Positions 29,078 to 38,328 of a DNA stretch of 64,000 bases are shown here, in pieces; positions within the stretch are counted from its first letter, which is position 1, and each line of letters starts with the position of its first letter. Source of the DNA: Verrucomicrobiales bacterium. Its GTDB lineage: Bacteria > Verrucomicrobiota > Verrucomicrobiia > Verrucomicrobiales > DEV007. Location of the stretch: positions 1 through 64,000 of the forward strand of contig PAAG01000004.1 in assembly GCA_002698785.1 (NCBI GenBank). The letters run 5' to 3'. A program made the translations under genes and the position numbers. Below the pieces are notes generated by a model. It was not told where the DNA came from. It worked only from the letters and a program-made list of their open reading frames with translations, and ran no database searches.

Positions 29078-29506
29078 TTAGATTTCGAAAGCTTCTGCTT
29101 TCTGAGCTTCGTGTGGGTGCTCTGGTCCCGCGTATACTTTGAGTTTCTTGAGGATCTGGCGTCCAAGACGGTTGTGAGGAATCATTCCTGCAACAGCGCG
29201 CTCGACGATCAAAGAAGGGCGACGTTCGCGAAGTTTTTCAACGCTTTCGCGCTTCTGACCTCCAACATATCCAGAGTAAGAAGTGTAAATCTTCTGTTCC
29301 TCTTTGTTTCCTGTCAGCTTCACCTTGTCAGCATTCACAACCACGACGAAATCGCCACAATCTACGTGTGGGGTAAATAGTGGTTTGTCTTTGCCACGAA
29401 GAAGCCTCGCAGCAGCTACGGCAACCTCGCCGAGCACTTTGCCCTCGGCGTCGATTACGTGCCATTTGCGGTCAATTTCTTCAGCTTTTGCAGAAAAAGT
29501 CTTCAT
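29078..29506 (-). CDS. rplM: 50S ribosomal protein L13
   Basis: This 142-residue protein matches L13: [28 protein letters not shown] at the start, [30 protein letters not shown] and [25 protein letters not shown] begin it at ATG 29506 ([10 protein letters not shown]), which gives the usual family length. An in-frame start at 29545 would add 13 non-conserved residues. It is the first gene of the rplM-rpsI operon; the promoter must lie within 29507-29740. Confidence 0.97.
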   Translation of the reverse strand: MKTFSAKAEEIDRKWHVIDAEGKVLGEVAVAAARLLRGKDKPLFTPHVDCGDFVVVVNADKVKLTGNKEEQKIYTSYSGYVGGQKRESVEKLRERRPSLIVERAVAGMIPHNRLGRQILKKLKVYAGPEHPHEAQKAEAFEI

Positions 29507-29740
29507 TGTCTCACAGGTAAAATTCCCCGTTAGTTTCCGGAGCACTCAACTCGTACCTCAGTCTCCAGTAGACCCGTACTGGCGGGGGAGCGGGAATCTA
29601 GATGGTTTAAAAGCGTTGTCAAGGCCTTGAGGCCCGGAAAAAGGAGCTTTTCAAAGAATCTGTGCCTTGTGACCGCTGTGGTGCAAAAGATCCCCGGCAT
29701 TTTTGCCTAATACATACCACTGGGAGGACGTCGTGAGAGT

Positions 29741-30085
29741 ATGACCTCCTCGACTCCTTCTGCTCGAAACGTAGCGCAAAAGGCCTTCTCCTTCGTGCTT
29801 GGGCTCGCTCTTCTAGTGGGCGGCTCGGCATTTGCCTCGCCATCAAGTGACACCGACATGGAGGAGAAACCCCAGGTGGCTGGAGATATCGCTCTTCCAG
29901 CATGGGAGAAGGGAGCCTGTCGCGAGCAGTTCGATATTCGCATTTGGCCAAAATCGACCGTTCTTTGGTTGGAGCGCGAAAACCTGAAGGCAATGATCGC
30001 CGACCCTGAATTGAGTGAAAAAGAGCGGGACGAACTCAAGTGGATTCTCGTGATGCAGCAGGCATGGAGGAAGACTGGTTCTTGA
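29741..30085 (+). CDS. Small secreted protein of unknown function
   Basis: This 114-residue protein has a long hydrophobic signal peptide (about residues 14-32, FSFVLGLALLVGGSAFA) with an AFA-S type cleavage site. The mature part is short, charged and rich in Glu, Lys and Trp (LPAWEKG, IRIWPKSTVLW, LKWILVMQQAW). I recognise no family. It is 41 bases upstream of another secreted protein and may be co-transcribed with it. Minus-strand open frames over the same bases lack such features. Confidence 0.65.
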   Translation: MTSSTPSARNVAQKAFSFVLGLALLVGGSAFASPSSDTDMEEKPQVAGDIALPAWEKGACREQFDIRIWPKSTVLWLERENLKAMIADPELSEKERDELKWILVMQQAWRKTGS

Positions 30086-30126
30086 CCTTTTTCTGTGATC
30101 CTGACAGAGAGTCTTGGTAAAAACCG

Positions 30127-30972
30127 ATGAAAACTCTCAAATTCGCCCTCGGGGTCTCGCTGTCTCTATTCTGTGCACTGGCCCACGCTGAGGATTACAA
30201 TGCGCTGATTCTCGAGCGACTCGGCGCGATGCCTCAAGGAGGGACCTACGCGAAATATCAGAAGAGCCGACCCGAGAACAAACGATTCGACGATCTCTTC
30301 ACAACTGTCGATGATTTAGACCGCGCTTTGAATCTCAGTCCGAAAGGATCACTGAAAGTAAAACCCTCCTCCGCCGGGCGCTACAGCTTCTGTTCCAGTG
30401 CCACCTATCTGCTGTTCGTAGATGTGATTTCAGAGCTGCAGAAAAAAGGGAAGATAGAGGTTAGCCCGCAATTGAATCAGGAAATGGTTTCAGTGGGAGA
30501 CAGCTACGAGGTGATCATGGGAAAACTTGATGGTGTCGGAATCTTCGGTCACTGGAACGCTGATGGTCCAGGTACTGCCGTTCTCTTCGAGCGACTGGGA
30601 CTGGGACGAAATTTCCTTGGATATGAGCAGGCCCGCCCCGGAGATTTTTTAAAGATTTTCTGGAACGACTCGATAGGAAAGGGGGAAAGAGGGCACCTCG
30701 TGCTTTTTCTCGGAGAGAATCAATCTGGAGACGCAATCCAGGTTTGGTCTAGTAATACCCAGAATTCAGATGGTTCTAGCGGCTATGGGACCATGTGGGT
30801 AGAAAAGAGCAGAATCAAGCGAGCCCTCTTTTCTCGTTTGGAACACCCCGAGAATCTAAAAAAATGGCTCTCGTTTAGTCAGTCGGAGAAATCGAGCGAT
30901 TATTTGATCCGGATTCGATCGACAGGTTCCACACTGGAGGAGATGACCGCGGTGACTGGTGCAGCCAACTAG
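30127..30972 (+). CDS. Secreted NlpC/P60-like (papain-fold) protein
   Basis: This 281-residue protein has a signal peptide (residues 1-21, ending AHA-ED). Around residues 93-100 YSFCSSATY gives a Cys-Ser arrangement. ARPGDFLKIFW and then RGHLVLFLGE follow at about 170-200, and QVWSSN comes after. A catalytic-like Cys near the start of a helix, then PGD and a GH strand, is the layout of NlpC/P60 or CHAP peptidases acting on peptidoglycan or acyl/amide bonds. Overall similarity is weak, so the activity is inference. Position next to the small secreted protein suggests a shared periplasmic role. Confidence 0.55.
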   Translation: MKTLKFALGVSLSLFCALAHAEDYNALILERLGAMPQGGTYAKYQKSRPENKRFDDLFTTVDDLDRALNLSPKGSLKVKPSSAGRYSFCSSATYLLFVDVISELQKKGKIEVSPQLNQEMVSVGDSYEVIMGKLDGVGIFGHWNADGPGTAVLFERLGLGRNFLGYEQARPGDFLKIFWNDSIGKGERGHLVLFLGENQSGDAIQVWSSNTQNSDGSSGYGTMWVEKSRIKRALFSRLEHPENLKKWLSFSQSEKSSDYLIRIRSTGSTLEEMTAVTGAAN

Positions 30973-31108
30973 TGCTGCGGTTTTGCGTCCACATTTCGGT
31001 GCCCTTTCGCCTACCGGAATTGCGGAGTCACAATCTCAATAGACACTAAAATTTTACGATTTTTTCTTAAACTATTGTAAATATTTAATTTTTACGTAAT
31101 ATTTGGGC

Positions 31109-32632
31109 ATGTCTTCTCCGCACAATGTCCTTCGCTTCTCGAAACGCAGTTGGTCTTCGAGCGATTCAGCACCGGAAGGTACTGCACACCATCACCCTGG
31201 ATTGGATTGGGTAATGCGTGTGACGGAAGTAAATCGTATTTCAGCAAGAGCAGGGGAGGCACTTCTCGTAGGCGCTGCCGATCAGGAGAGTTTGGGAAAC
31301 CTGCTGATTCCCCAGGTTCTCACGCGCCTGTTGAATTTTTCCCGATTCCGTTGCTCTGGACTTGTTTCGGCAGATTACTCAGAGCGTGCAGGATATAACA
31401 CCAGAAATTTTGGCGAGAGTATTCTCGAAATGGCCGAAACCCGGAACCTGCATCTGCTGCATTGTTCGGGAGACACCCTTTCTACTGATCTGATCGAAGG
31501 ATATCTCTCATCTGCGAGGAATGAAGAGCTGGAGCGCTTTGAAAGTCTCGCTGATATCAGCGAAACCGAAGAATTATTGAAATACGTCCGCCGCAGGACA
31601 GGACAGTTCGACAATTTTGCCCACCTTGTTGCCCCGGAAGGCGAGTTTTTCGGATCTCGCCTGAGTTTTCATTCCGTGGCTATCCCTGATCCGGATAGTT
31701 TCTCGGCGGGAAGGAAAAAGCGAATGATCGAGATCATGAAGAGCGCCAATTGTGTCGGCGTCAGGGATCGAGTGGGGGCTGAATTTCTCGAAGCTGAGGG
31801 AATCGAGGTTTCTAGAATGCCCTGTTGTCTCAGTGTATTGCCTCAGGTGGGTGCGAGGCAGTTGGGCGAATCGCGAGATTCTGAGGCCTTGAATCGCATT
31901 CGCCACCGCTTCCCGAACGGATGGATCGCAGTCGATATTTCAGGAATTCGAAATGAGCATTTCTCTCCATTGGTTTCCGCACTCCGTGAAGTGACGGAAA
32001 GCAAGGATCTGGGATTGGTATTTTTCGAATCTTCTCCGCAGCGGAGTGATACTCGCCGCAGCAAACTCCGCAGATGGGTTGAGTCGTTTGAAGAATGGAG
32101 AGCAACTGGCTTCGACTCGAATCACATTTGGGAGGTTGCCTCATTTCTTCTCCATTCACGTGCCTATTGCGGAGGTTCGCTGGCCGCGCGGATCATCTGC
32201 ATGTCGGGAGGCATTGCAAGGATCAACACTCCATCGGGCGAAGGTGGTGTGCAGAGCTACTGCGATTTGTGGGAAGGGGACAGCCTGCGTGCTGAGTTGA
32301 GCGAAAACACCAAGAGCTGGGAAAAGGAGATCACCGAAGCCATGGATGTCGATTTGTCCGATTTGCAGGAGCACGCGAATTGGCTGCACAATGTCTACTT
32401 CGAAAAGCTTGAGGAATTCTGCCAGAAGACCGGCCTGACTCCCAGTTTGAAGCCGGGACGTTCAGAGACGGATCATGCTCGCAGCGCCGGAACCTTTCAC
32501 CACCTCCAGGATGAGTGGTTGGCTGACAAGACCAGCACTCGCCTTTTCCGCAAGATCAATCGGCGGATCAAAACCCGGGGTGCTCACCCTGCCGTGAAAG
32601 AGGCAGGACGCGATGTCCGTTCCGTGCAGTAG
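31109..32632 (+). CDS. Polysaccharide pyruvyl transferase-like protein
   Basis: The 507-residue protein has no signal peptide. Its central part matches the polysaccharide pyruvyl transferase (CsaB-like) family: GNLLIPQVLTRLL near the start (the GN-G-D-like opening), then a SANCVGVRDRVGAEFLEAEGIEVSRMPC-type block, where family members read SVRDxxSxxxLxxxGI with a P following. A C-terminal GT-B-like half contains SGDTLSTD and an AAxIICMSGG segment. Such enzymes add pyruvate ketals to surface polysaccharide. The N-terminal 35 residues are low-complexity. I chose ATG 31109 over the TTG at 31103. The AT-rich upstream region (31040-31105) probably carries the promoter. No polysaccharide genes surround it, so the substrate is unknown. 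Confidence 0.6.
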   Translation: MSSPHNVLRFSKRSWSSSDSAPEGTAHHHPGLDWVMRVTEVNRISARAGEALLVGAADQESLGNLLIPQVLTRLLNFSRFRCSGLVSADYSERAGYNTRNFGESILEMAETRNLHLLHCSGDTLSTDLIEGYLSSARNEELERFESLADISETEELLKYVRRRTGQFDNFAHLVAPEGEFFGSRLSFHSVAIPDPDSFSAGRKKRMIEIMKSANCVGVRDRVGAEFLEAEGIEVSRMPCCLSVLPQVGARQLGESRDSEALNRIRHRFPNGWIAVDISGIRNEHFSPLVSALREVTESKDLGLVFFESSPQRSDTRRSKLRRWVESFEEWRATGFDSNHIWEVASFLLHSRAYCGGSLAARIICMSGGIARINTPSGEGGVQSYCDLWEGDSLRAELSENTKSWEKEITEAMDVDLSDLQEHANWLHNVYFEKLEEFCQKTGLTPSLKPGRSETDHARSAGTFHHLQDEWLADKTSTRLFRKINRRIKTRGAHPAVKEAGRDVRSVQ

Positions 32633-32644
32633 TTAGGAATTGGC

Positions 32645-33922
32645 TTACCGCCAGTTGATAGAGCCATCGATTCCGAAGTTACCTCCGCCGACGTTTCCGG
32701 GAAAGTTGGTTCCTCCCTGGCCGGGGAACCGGATCTTCCGAGACTTGGATAGTCGAATGTTGCGCTTCGATTTCGCTTGAATAACAAAAGAGAAAACCGG
32801 CTTCACAGGATCGTTTGTACGGACCGTGATTCTGGATTTTATCTTCCGATTTTTCTGAGGTGCACGAAATTTCACGGTAATTGCGGCTCGATCGCCACCG
32901 AACACATAGGAGGGAGCTCTCTTGACGGTGAAGTGCTTGTTGCTCGAACTCACACTTTCAATGGAGAGGGGAATGGAAGTGTCGGAGTTTCTGATCGCAA
33001 AAGTTGTCGCCTTGGATTTCCCGCCTCTGATCCTTCCGGGGAGGAACGTTCCATTGCTACGCTTTGCTCGATTAGATCCGTTAGCGATCGGCTGACCCTT
33101 ACCTCTGATGGAGGCATCTGGGTCGTCGATTGCGCTCGAGGTAACGAATGAGTCGATCAGCGATTTGTAGTTTCCAACGTTCGCGTAGATTCCAGGCTCT
33201 GTTTCTGCACAGCCAGCGCCGAAGCTCGTGATGCCTATGACAAGGGGCTTTCCTTCGTCTCCGTCTGCATCAAAAAGCGGTCCACCGCTATCACCTTGGC
33301 AAGAGTCCTTTCCGGAGGCATTGGCCGCTATGTGGCGCGAATCTAAGCTGTCGAAGCCGTAGAGGGAATTCGCTTCGGCGATGGATCTGATATTCACATC
33401 CACCTGCTGAAGGATCGTTGGAAACTGAGGATTGCTTTTCGTATCACCCCAGCCAATAGCACGCACCAGGTCTCCCGCGTTAACATCGGCCGGGGTTTTT
33501 GCGTAAGCTACCGGTGTAATCGTGTCTACTGGGCTCTCCAGCAGTAGAAAGGCGACATCATTGTAAAGAACTCCGGAGAAATCGGAAAAATAGTTCTCGT
33601 GGATGTAGATGGCTCTGATGTCCCTGCGCTCTGCTCCAGTTGTGTTACTCAAGTCATGGGCGCCAACCCACACTTCGATATCCTCAGCCTTCATCGAGTC
33701 CACACAGTGGGCTGCGGTAAGAACCCAATTCTCGTGAATCAGGGAACCTCCACAAAACTGTCCTTGAAAGGGATCGGGGGCGGCCTTTTTTACTAAGGCT
33801 ACCATCCAGGGATACGCACCATTGGCAGCGTCTTCGCCACCAACGATCTTGGACTGTCCTGACACCTGGCTCGAAAGACACAGGAAAACCACGGCAGACA
33901 GCAAACCGATAACTATTTTCAT
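32645..33922 (-). CDS. Secreted trypsin-like serine protease (S1A) with C-terminal Ig-like domain
   Basis: The 425-residue exported protein has a signal peptide (1-22) and activation-site IVGGEDAANGAYPW (IVGG at 26-29). Its catalytic triad is H72 (LTAAHC), D122 (NDVAFLL) and S212 (GDSGGP). D206, six residues before the Ser, fills the S1 pocket as in trypsin, predicting Arg/Lys specificity. Residues ~300-400 form a beta-sandwich-like domain ending in TVRTNDPVKPVFSFVIQA, similar to choice-of-anchor-D type modules, followed by a basic tail. A paralogue lies just upstream (34057-35268) on the same strand. The sequence before the ATG is very AT-rich. The 3' end is only 12 bases from the convergent upstream gene. 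Confidence 0.92.
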   Translation of the reverse strand: MKIVIGLLSAVVFLCLSSQVSGQSKIVGGEDAANGAYPWMVALVKKAAPDPFQGQFCGGSLIHENWVLTAAHCVDSMKAEDIEVWVGAHDLSNTTGAERRDIRAIYIHENYFSDFSGVLYNDVAFLLLESPVDTITPVAYAKTPADVNAGDLVRAIGWGDTKSNPQFPTILQQVDVNIRSIAEANSLYGFDSLDSRHIAANASGKDSCQGDSGGPLFDADGDEGKPLVIGITSFGAGCAETEPGIYANVGNYKSLIDSFVTSSAIDDPDASIRGKGQPIANGSNRAKRSNGTFLPGRIRGGKSKATTFAIRNSDTSIPLSIESVSSSNKHFTVKRAPSYVFGGDRAAITVKFRAPQKNRKIKSRITVRTNDPVKPVFSFVIQAKSKRNIRLSKSRKIRFPGQGGTNFPGNVGGGNFGIDGSINWR

Positions 33923-34056
33923 AATTATAAAATTTATGAAAATAATAAACCCGAAAAATCGGATAGCAACCGTGAAAACGATCGAGAACCGCTCGACAGG
34001 GATTCAACTTTCAGCTGATCCACTCAGAAATGGCCTCAGCTAAAGAAGCAAAGTCT

Positions 34057-35268
34057 CTAGAGCCCGAAGAATGAAGGGACTCTGCGGCGCTTCTGCTTTG
34101 ATTTGGCCTGTACTCGAAACGTGTGAAGCGGAGAACTCGGATCGTTTGTCCAAACAAGAACCCTCCCTCTGTTTCGCTTCGTACGTCGAGGAGCACGAAA
34201 TTCTAGCCGGAAATAACCCGTTCCGCCGCCAAACACAAAGGAGGGAGATCTTTTGATGGAAAACCCTCTGCCTTTCGCACGCACCGAAACCGTCATTGGA
34301 ATACTTGAAGCCACATTCGATACCGCAAAAGTTTTTCCCTTTCGTTTTCCACCTCTTACCTTGCCTCGAAACTTCGTGCCATTGGCCCTGGCAACACCTC
34401 TCGCTCCGTTGACTATCGGTATCCCCGAACCGGAAACCGCTACATCGGGATCTCCAGTCGTTGGTTGGCTCAGAAACGCATTAATCAATGATCCATAGTT
34501 TCCTACATTTGCATAGATACCCGGGAACCCGTCTGCGCATCCAATGCCGTAGCTGGTAATCCCAACTAGAAGAGGACTACCTAGTGGCCCAGCACCCATC
34601 TCTACGAGTGGTCCACCGCTGTCTCCCTGACAAGTATCTCTTCCGCTTGCAGAAGCCGCTAAGTGCCGTGAATCAAGAATCCTCGTACCCAGGGAGTTTC
34701 TTGCAGAGGATATCGACCGAATGATGAGGTCTACTTCCTGCAGAATCGACGGATAGCGAGGGTTCCCTTCCGTATCACCCCAACCGATCGCGCGAACCAC
34801 GTCATTCGTCGAGACTGCGTTGGGTGAAGTGGCATAAGCCACGGGTGTGATCGTGGTGACAGGGGAAGCCAGAAGGAGAAAGGCGATGTCGTTTACGAGG
34901 TCGCCTCGAACCCGATCGTAGTTGGGATGAACGTAGATGGCCTTCACGTCTCGCTGAACGGCGGAACCTGGATTATCCAGATCATGAATTCCCACCCAGA
35001 CATCTAATCCAGAGGGGCTCAAGTTATCTACACAATGAGCTGCTGTCACAACCCAGCTTTGGTGAATCAAAGAACCTGCACAGAATTGCCCTTGGTATAA
35101 ATCGGTAGAACCTCCCCGAACTAAAGCGCACATCCAGGGATACGCCCCAGGGACAGCATCGTCTCCTCCTACAATGCGTTCTTGCGATTGGACGACCGGA
35201 ACGAGTAGGCATATCGCAACAACGATAGGAATGATTCGTTGTAGAGGAGAAGATATTGAATATTTCAT
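34057..35268 (-). CDS. Secreted trypsin-like serine protease (S1A), tandem paralogue
   Basis: The 403-residue exported protein has a signal peptide (about 10-29) and RIVGGDDAVPGAYPW at the activation site. The triad is H78 (VTAAHC), D127 (NDIAFLL) and S217 (GDSGGP), with D211 in the trypsin-like S1 pocket. The C-terminal module (about 295-395, with FSIKRSPSFVFGG and VLVWTNDPSSPLHTFRVQAKSK) is homologous to that of the adjacent protease. The two genes are a tandem duplication on the minus strand separated by 134 bases that include an AT-rich stretch, so each probably has its own promoter. Bacterial S1A trypsins of this animal-like type are uncommon. Confidence 0.92.
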   Translation of the reverse strand: MKYSISSPLQRIIPIVVAICLLVPVVQSQERIVGGDDAVPGAYPWMCALVRGGSTDLYQGQFCAGSLIHQSWVVTAAHCVDNLSPSGLDVWVGIHDLDNPGSAVQRDVKAIYVHPNYDRVRGDLVNDIAFLLLASPVTTITPVAYATSPNAVSTNDVVRAIGWGDTEGNPRYPSILQEVDLIIRSISSARNSLGTRILDSRHLAASASGRDTCQGDSGGPLVEMGAGPLGSPLLVGITSYGIGCADGFPGIYANVGNYGSLINAFLSQPTTGDPDVAVSGSGIPIVNGARGVARANGTKFRGKVRGGKRKGKTFAVSNVASSIPMTVSVRAKGRGFSIKRSPSFVFGGGTGYFRLEFRAPRRTKRNRGRVLVWTNDPSSPLHTFRVQAKSKQKRRRVPSFFGL

Positions 35269-35466
35269 GGCAGGGAGAAATTCAACTATCTAGAGGCTAA
35301 CCGAAGGCACCTGAGCTCACAAGTGTTTTACCGCATTTTGAGCCTTTGTCGAATTTTTGGGAGGTCAAAGTTCTACAAACCTTAGTCTTGGAGAATCGCC
35401 AAATCGAAGGCACAATAAGGGAAGGTCCGATCTGCGAATTCGGTTTCGCGGTGAGGAAGAATAAGA

Positions 35467-36771
35467 ATGAAGCGATATCTCATTACATCCTTGATCATCG
35501 GAGGTGGCGTCGTAGCGCTGGTTGCAGCGTTGTATTTCCTCGGCGCATTCCGCCCGGCATTCGAATGGCTCTCCGAAGTCTATTCAAGCAGGGGAGTCGT
35601 TTCGGGATCAACCATTCGTCTGAGAGGACTGGAGATTGTCGTCTACACGGCAGCCGCATTTGGCATGGCGTGGGCCATTATCGATATCGCCCAGGTCGGG
35701 CACAAAGTGATCGTCTTTCTTCTGGTTTTCGTTCTCGCCGCAGGGCTGTCTCCCACCTTGGCAATGTATGGGGTGCTGTTCGAGCCATTCTCACTCCTCT
35801 CTGCGATCTTCCTGGCTTCGGCGGCCGCTCTGGTATATTCAGGCACCGAACACGGAATGAGAAAGAGAGTGCTGGAGGGCCTGCTTGGTTCGAGAGTCTC
35901 CCACCGCAAATTCCTGGAACTGCTGGAAGCAAAAGACCCTCCCGAATTCGCTGGGGTAGTGCGCGAGGTTACCGTGGTGAGTTGTCGTCTATTCAACCAT
36001 GAGGAGATGAGGGGAAAGGTCGAGCCAGGGGAGTTGACGAAAATGAACAACTTGTTCCTCCGGAGCGTTTCGACGTTTCTGCTTTCTCGCGGTGCCTATC
36101 TTGACGAAAGCAGCCCTGATCTTGTGCGTGTGTTCTTCGGTATTCTCGAAGATGGTACAGAGCACCAGAAAGAAGGGTGTTCCGCTGCCCTGGAATTAAA
36201 AAGCAGGCTGCGAAATTTGAGCCGGGAATGCGAATCGCGTTGGTTCCAGAAATTGCACTACGGAATCGGTGTCAGCACGGGGCCTGCAGCAGTCGGAGTC
36301 TACGGCACCAGGAAACAATACTTTTTCGGCGGAACTGGAGAAGTGGCAGATTTCTCTCAGCGACTCGCCCAGGCAAATCGGCGTTACGGTTCTGAAATTC
36401 TCTTGAGCCCAAAAACCTACGAGACCGTTCAGGCGCACTTCGAATTTCGTCCGATGGACATGATTTACGACCCCGAAAGCGATCTGATGACAGAGGTCTG
36501 CGAGCTGTTGGCGCTGGAAGGGAGTTTCTCGAAAGAAGAAGCAGAAAGACGGGATTTATTCTGGAAGGGGCTCATTTACTTGAGAGAGAAAAAATACGAC
36601 GAAGCTCTGGACCACCTCAGCCGTTCTCGGAACCCGGGTGTCGATGATAGCCCTACCGCCTACTTTCTGGCGCTTGCCCAGGAAGGCATTTCTTCGCCTG
36701 AAGATTCCGAGTCGGCAAAAGTCGAAGATTTGACCGGTAAAGGTCATGCGAGGTTGATCAGTTCGATGTGA
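35467..36771 (+). CDS. Membrane protein with degenerate class III adenylyl/guanylyl cyclase domain
   Basis: In this 434-residue protein the N-terminal ~140 residues contain about four transmembrane helices (for example VVALVAALYFLGAF, VIVFLLVFVLAAGL). Residues ~165-345 look like a class III cyclase homology domain: VTVVSCRLF at the first metal site, PDLVRVFFG at the second, LHYGIGVSTGPAAVGVYGT and GGTGEVADFSQRLAQAN. In active cyclases the first strand reads like VTVLFADI with a metal-binding Asp; here that position is Ser/Cys/Arg, so nucleotide cyclisation is doubtful. A C-terminal TPR-like helical part (EALDHLSRSRNPG) follows. It is probably a sensor or scaffold. recR starts 18 bases later. 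Confidence 0.65.
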   Translation: MKRYLITSLIIGGGVVALVAALYFLGAFRPAFEWLSEVYSSRGVVSGSTIRLRGLEIVVYTAAAFGMAWAIIDIAQVGHKVIVFLLVFVLAAGLSPTLAMYGVLFEPFSLLSAIFLASAAALVYSGTEHGMRKRVLEGLLGSRVSHRKFLELLEAKDPPEFAGVVREVTVVSCRLFNHEEMRGKVEPGELTKMNNLFLRSVSTFLLSRGAYLDESSPDLVRVFFGILEDGTEHQKEGCSAALELKSRLRNLSRECESRWFQKLHYGIGVSTGPAAVGVYGTRKQYFFGGTGEVADFSQRLAQANRRYGSEILLSPKTYETVQAHFEFRPMDMIYDPESDLMTEVCELLALEGSFSKEEAERRDLFWKGLIYLREKKYDEALDHLSRSRNPGVDDSPTAYFLALAQEGISSPEDSESAKVEDLTGKGHARLISSM

Positions 36772-36789
36772 GGAGGCAGAATTCTGAAT

Positions 36790-37401
36790 ATGACTCGAGT
36801 CGACTATCCCGAGCCTCTCAAGGTATTAATCTCACATCTCAAGCAGCTTCCGGGAATCGGCCCGAAGAGTGCCGAGCGCATTGCTATCTGGCTGATGCAG
36901 CGAGGCGCAGATACCAGCCAATCGTTTTCAGAAGCATTTCAAACTGCTGGCGATTTGGTCGTCGAATGCGACGTCTGCGGATTCTTCTCCACCGAAGAAC
37001 ACGGTTGTGCGATCTGCGGCGATTCCGATCGCGATTGCGCCTTCCTTTGCGTTGTCGAACAGCCCACCGATATCCTCCCGTTAGAACGCTCAGGAGCCTA
37101 CCGAGGGCATTACCACGCACTTCGCGGGCGAATTTCTCCGCTCGACAACATAGGTCCGGACGATCTGCGGATTGGGGAACTGAGCGAGCGCCTGCGAAAT
37201 GGTTCGTTTACGGAAGTCATTCTTGCTCTCGGTTCAGACGTAGAAGGCGAGGCCACAGCGAATTACCTCGTTGAGGTGATCTCCGGATTTCCCAATCTCA
37301 GCGTGTCCAGGCTGGCGCAAGGCCTGCCTGCCGGTGGTGGGCTCGATTCCGCTGACGAGCTGACTCTGATGCGGGCGCTGCAGGGAAGAGTGGGGATCTG
37401 A
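36790..37401 (+). CDS. recR: Recombination mediator RecR
   Basis: This 203-residue protein has standard RecR length. It has the helix-hairpin-helix LKQLPGIGPKSAERIAIWL, a four-Cys zinc finger (CDVCGFFSTEEHGCAIC), and a Toprim domain with LCVVEQPTDILPLE, GHYHALRGRISPLDNIGPDDL and LALGSDVEGEATANYL. It acts with RecF/RecO to load RecA at gaps. AGGAGG overlaps the preceding stop and lies 13 bases before the ATG, so it is probably co-transcribed with the cyclase-like gene. Its TGA directly abuts the stop of the convergent PDZ gene. Confidence 0.97.
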   Translation: MTRVDYPEPLKVLISHLKQLPGIGPKSAERIAIWLMQRGADTSQSFSEAFQTAGDLVVECDVCGFFSTEEHGCAICGDSDRDCAFLCVVEQPTDILPLERSGAYRGHYHALRGRISPLDNIGPDDLRIGELSERLRNGSFTEVILALGSDVEGEATANYLVEVISGFPNLSVSRLAQGLPAGGGLDSADELTLMRALQGRVGI

Positions 37402-38319
37402 TCAGTTCGCAGCAGCGCTGACTTTGGCAAACTGCGGAACCAGAGTGACTTCTTTGTTCTTCAAGCCGCGAAGAATTTCCACGGTAGCCTTCTCACCTGC
37501 GGGCAAACTGAGAACGATCTCGGAAAGTTCATTCAGGTCCTGAACGGGTTCATCGTTAACCGAAAGGATAACATCGCCCTCTTCGATACCTGCTTCTGAG
37601 GCTGGCGAATCTGGCTTCACTTCGATCACTTCGGGAGATGATGAGTGATTGTGGAAAACCAAACCGATCCATACCGGACCGGAGCGGTCGTATTTTTTCA
37701 CATCTCGCACCAGCTTTCGTACCCGAGAGGCCGGGATTGCCAGTGCTTCTCCTTTGGTATCAAGTGTGTGCTCGGTGATAAGGCCTTCTACCTCTCCGTC
37801 TTTGTTGAAAAGTGGCGTCCCGGGTTTGCATCCTTTTCCTTCCGGATCGGCCAGACGAACGCGCATCAGGGGCAGTTGGAAAGTTTTCCCACGATACGAC
37901 CACTCTTTTCCCGCCACGGTGGTCTGGCACTTCGATTTCGAAAAGCAGCACGTCAGCGTATCTCCTGGACGAGGTCCCGGCGAGCTCGCTACGGCCATAG
38001 GAGTGGCCCCTTCGATCACGCTTTCGGTCTGCAAAAGGCAGAGCCTCTGGATCGGATCGAAATAGAGAATCTCTGTGGACAGACTGCTCTTGCCAGCCTC
38101 AAGGGTAGGACCAGTCGTCGACTGCGACTCGATCTCCTTTGGAATTACGGCGAGAATCCAATCTCCTCGTTCGATGCACAAGCCAAGACTGGAAAGGCCT
38201 GACTTCCATTCCAGTTGGAATACACGGGCTTCACCTTCCTTTGCCGGTGCCGATGCAAGAAACCCAAGGGCAAAAAGCACCGAAATCCCAAAAATTGGGC
38301 GAGATTGTTTCTCCATCAT
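37402..38319 (-). CDS. PDZ-domain protein with HtrA-like fold but lost catalytic triad
   Basis: This 305-residue exported protein has a signal segment (about 8-26) and the two-part layout of DegP/DegS/HtrA: a chymotrypsin-like part (about 35-205) and a C-terminal PDZ domain (about 215-295, VIEVKPDSPASEAGIEEGDVI). The triad positions are gone. Where HtrA has TNNHVV this reads LAVIPKE, where it has DxxTDLALLK this reads DPIQRLCLLQ, and GNSGGALVN is replaced by CKPGTPLFN. It is therefore predicted to be a pseudo-protease that binds peptides. It is the third gene of a minus-strand set: ECF sigma factor, one-pass membrane protein, PDZ protein, resembling sigE-rseA-protease modules. Confidence 0.75.
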   Translation of the reverse strand: MMEKQSRPIFGISVLFALGFLASAPAKEGEARVFQLEWKSGLSSLGLCIERGDWILAVIPKEIESQSTTGPTLEAGKSSLSTEILYFDPIQRLCLLQTESVIEGATPMAVASSPGPRPGDTLTCCFSKSKCQTTVAGKEWSYRGKTFQLPLMRVRLADPEGKGCKPGTPLFNKDGEVEGLITEHTLDTKGEALAIPASRVRKLVRDVKKYDRSGPVWIGLVFHNHSSSPEVIEVKPDSPASEAGIEEGDVILSVNDEPVQDLNELSEIVLSLPAGEKATVEILRGLKNKEVTLVPQFAKVSAAAN

Positions 38320-38328
38320 CCGGAAAAT

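Noticed and set aside
35346-36002. 218-codon plus-strand frame from TTG overlapping the cyclase-like gene
   Set aside because: It is out of frame with a gene having clear membrane and cyclase-like features, and its product is Arg-rich and featureless.
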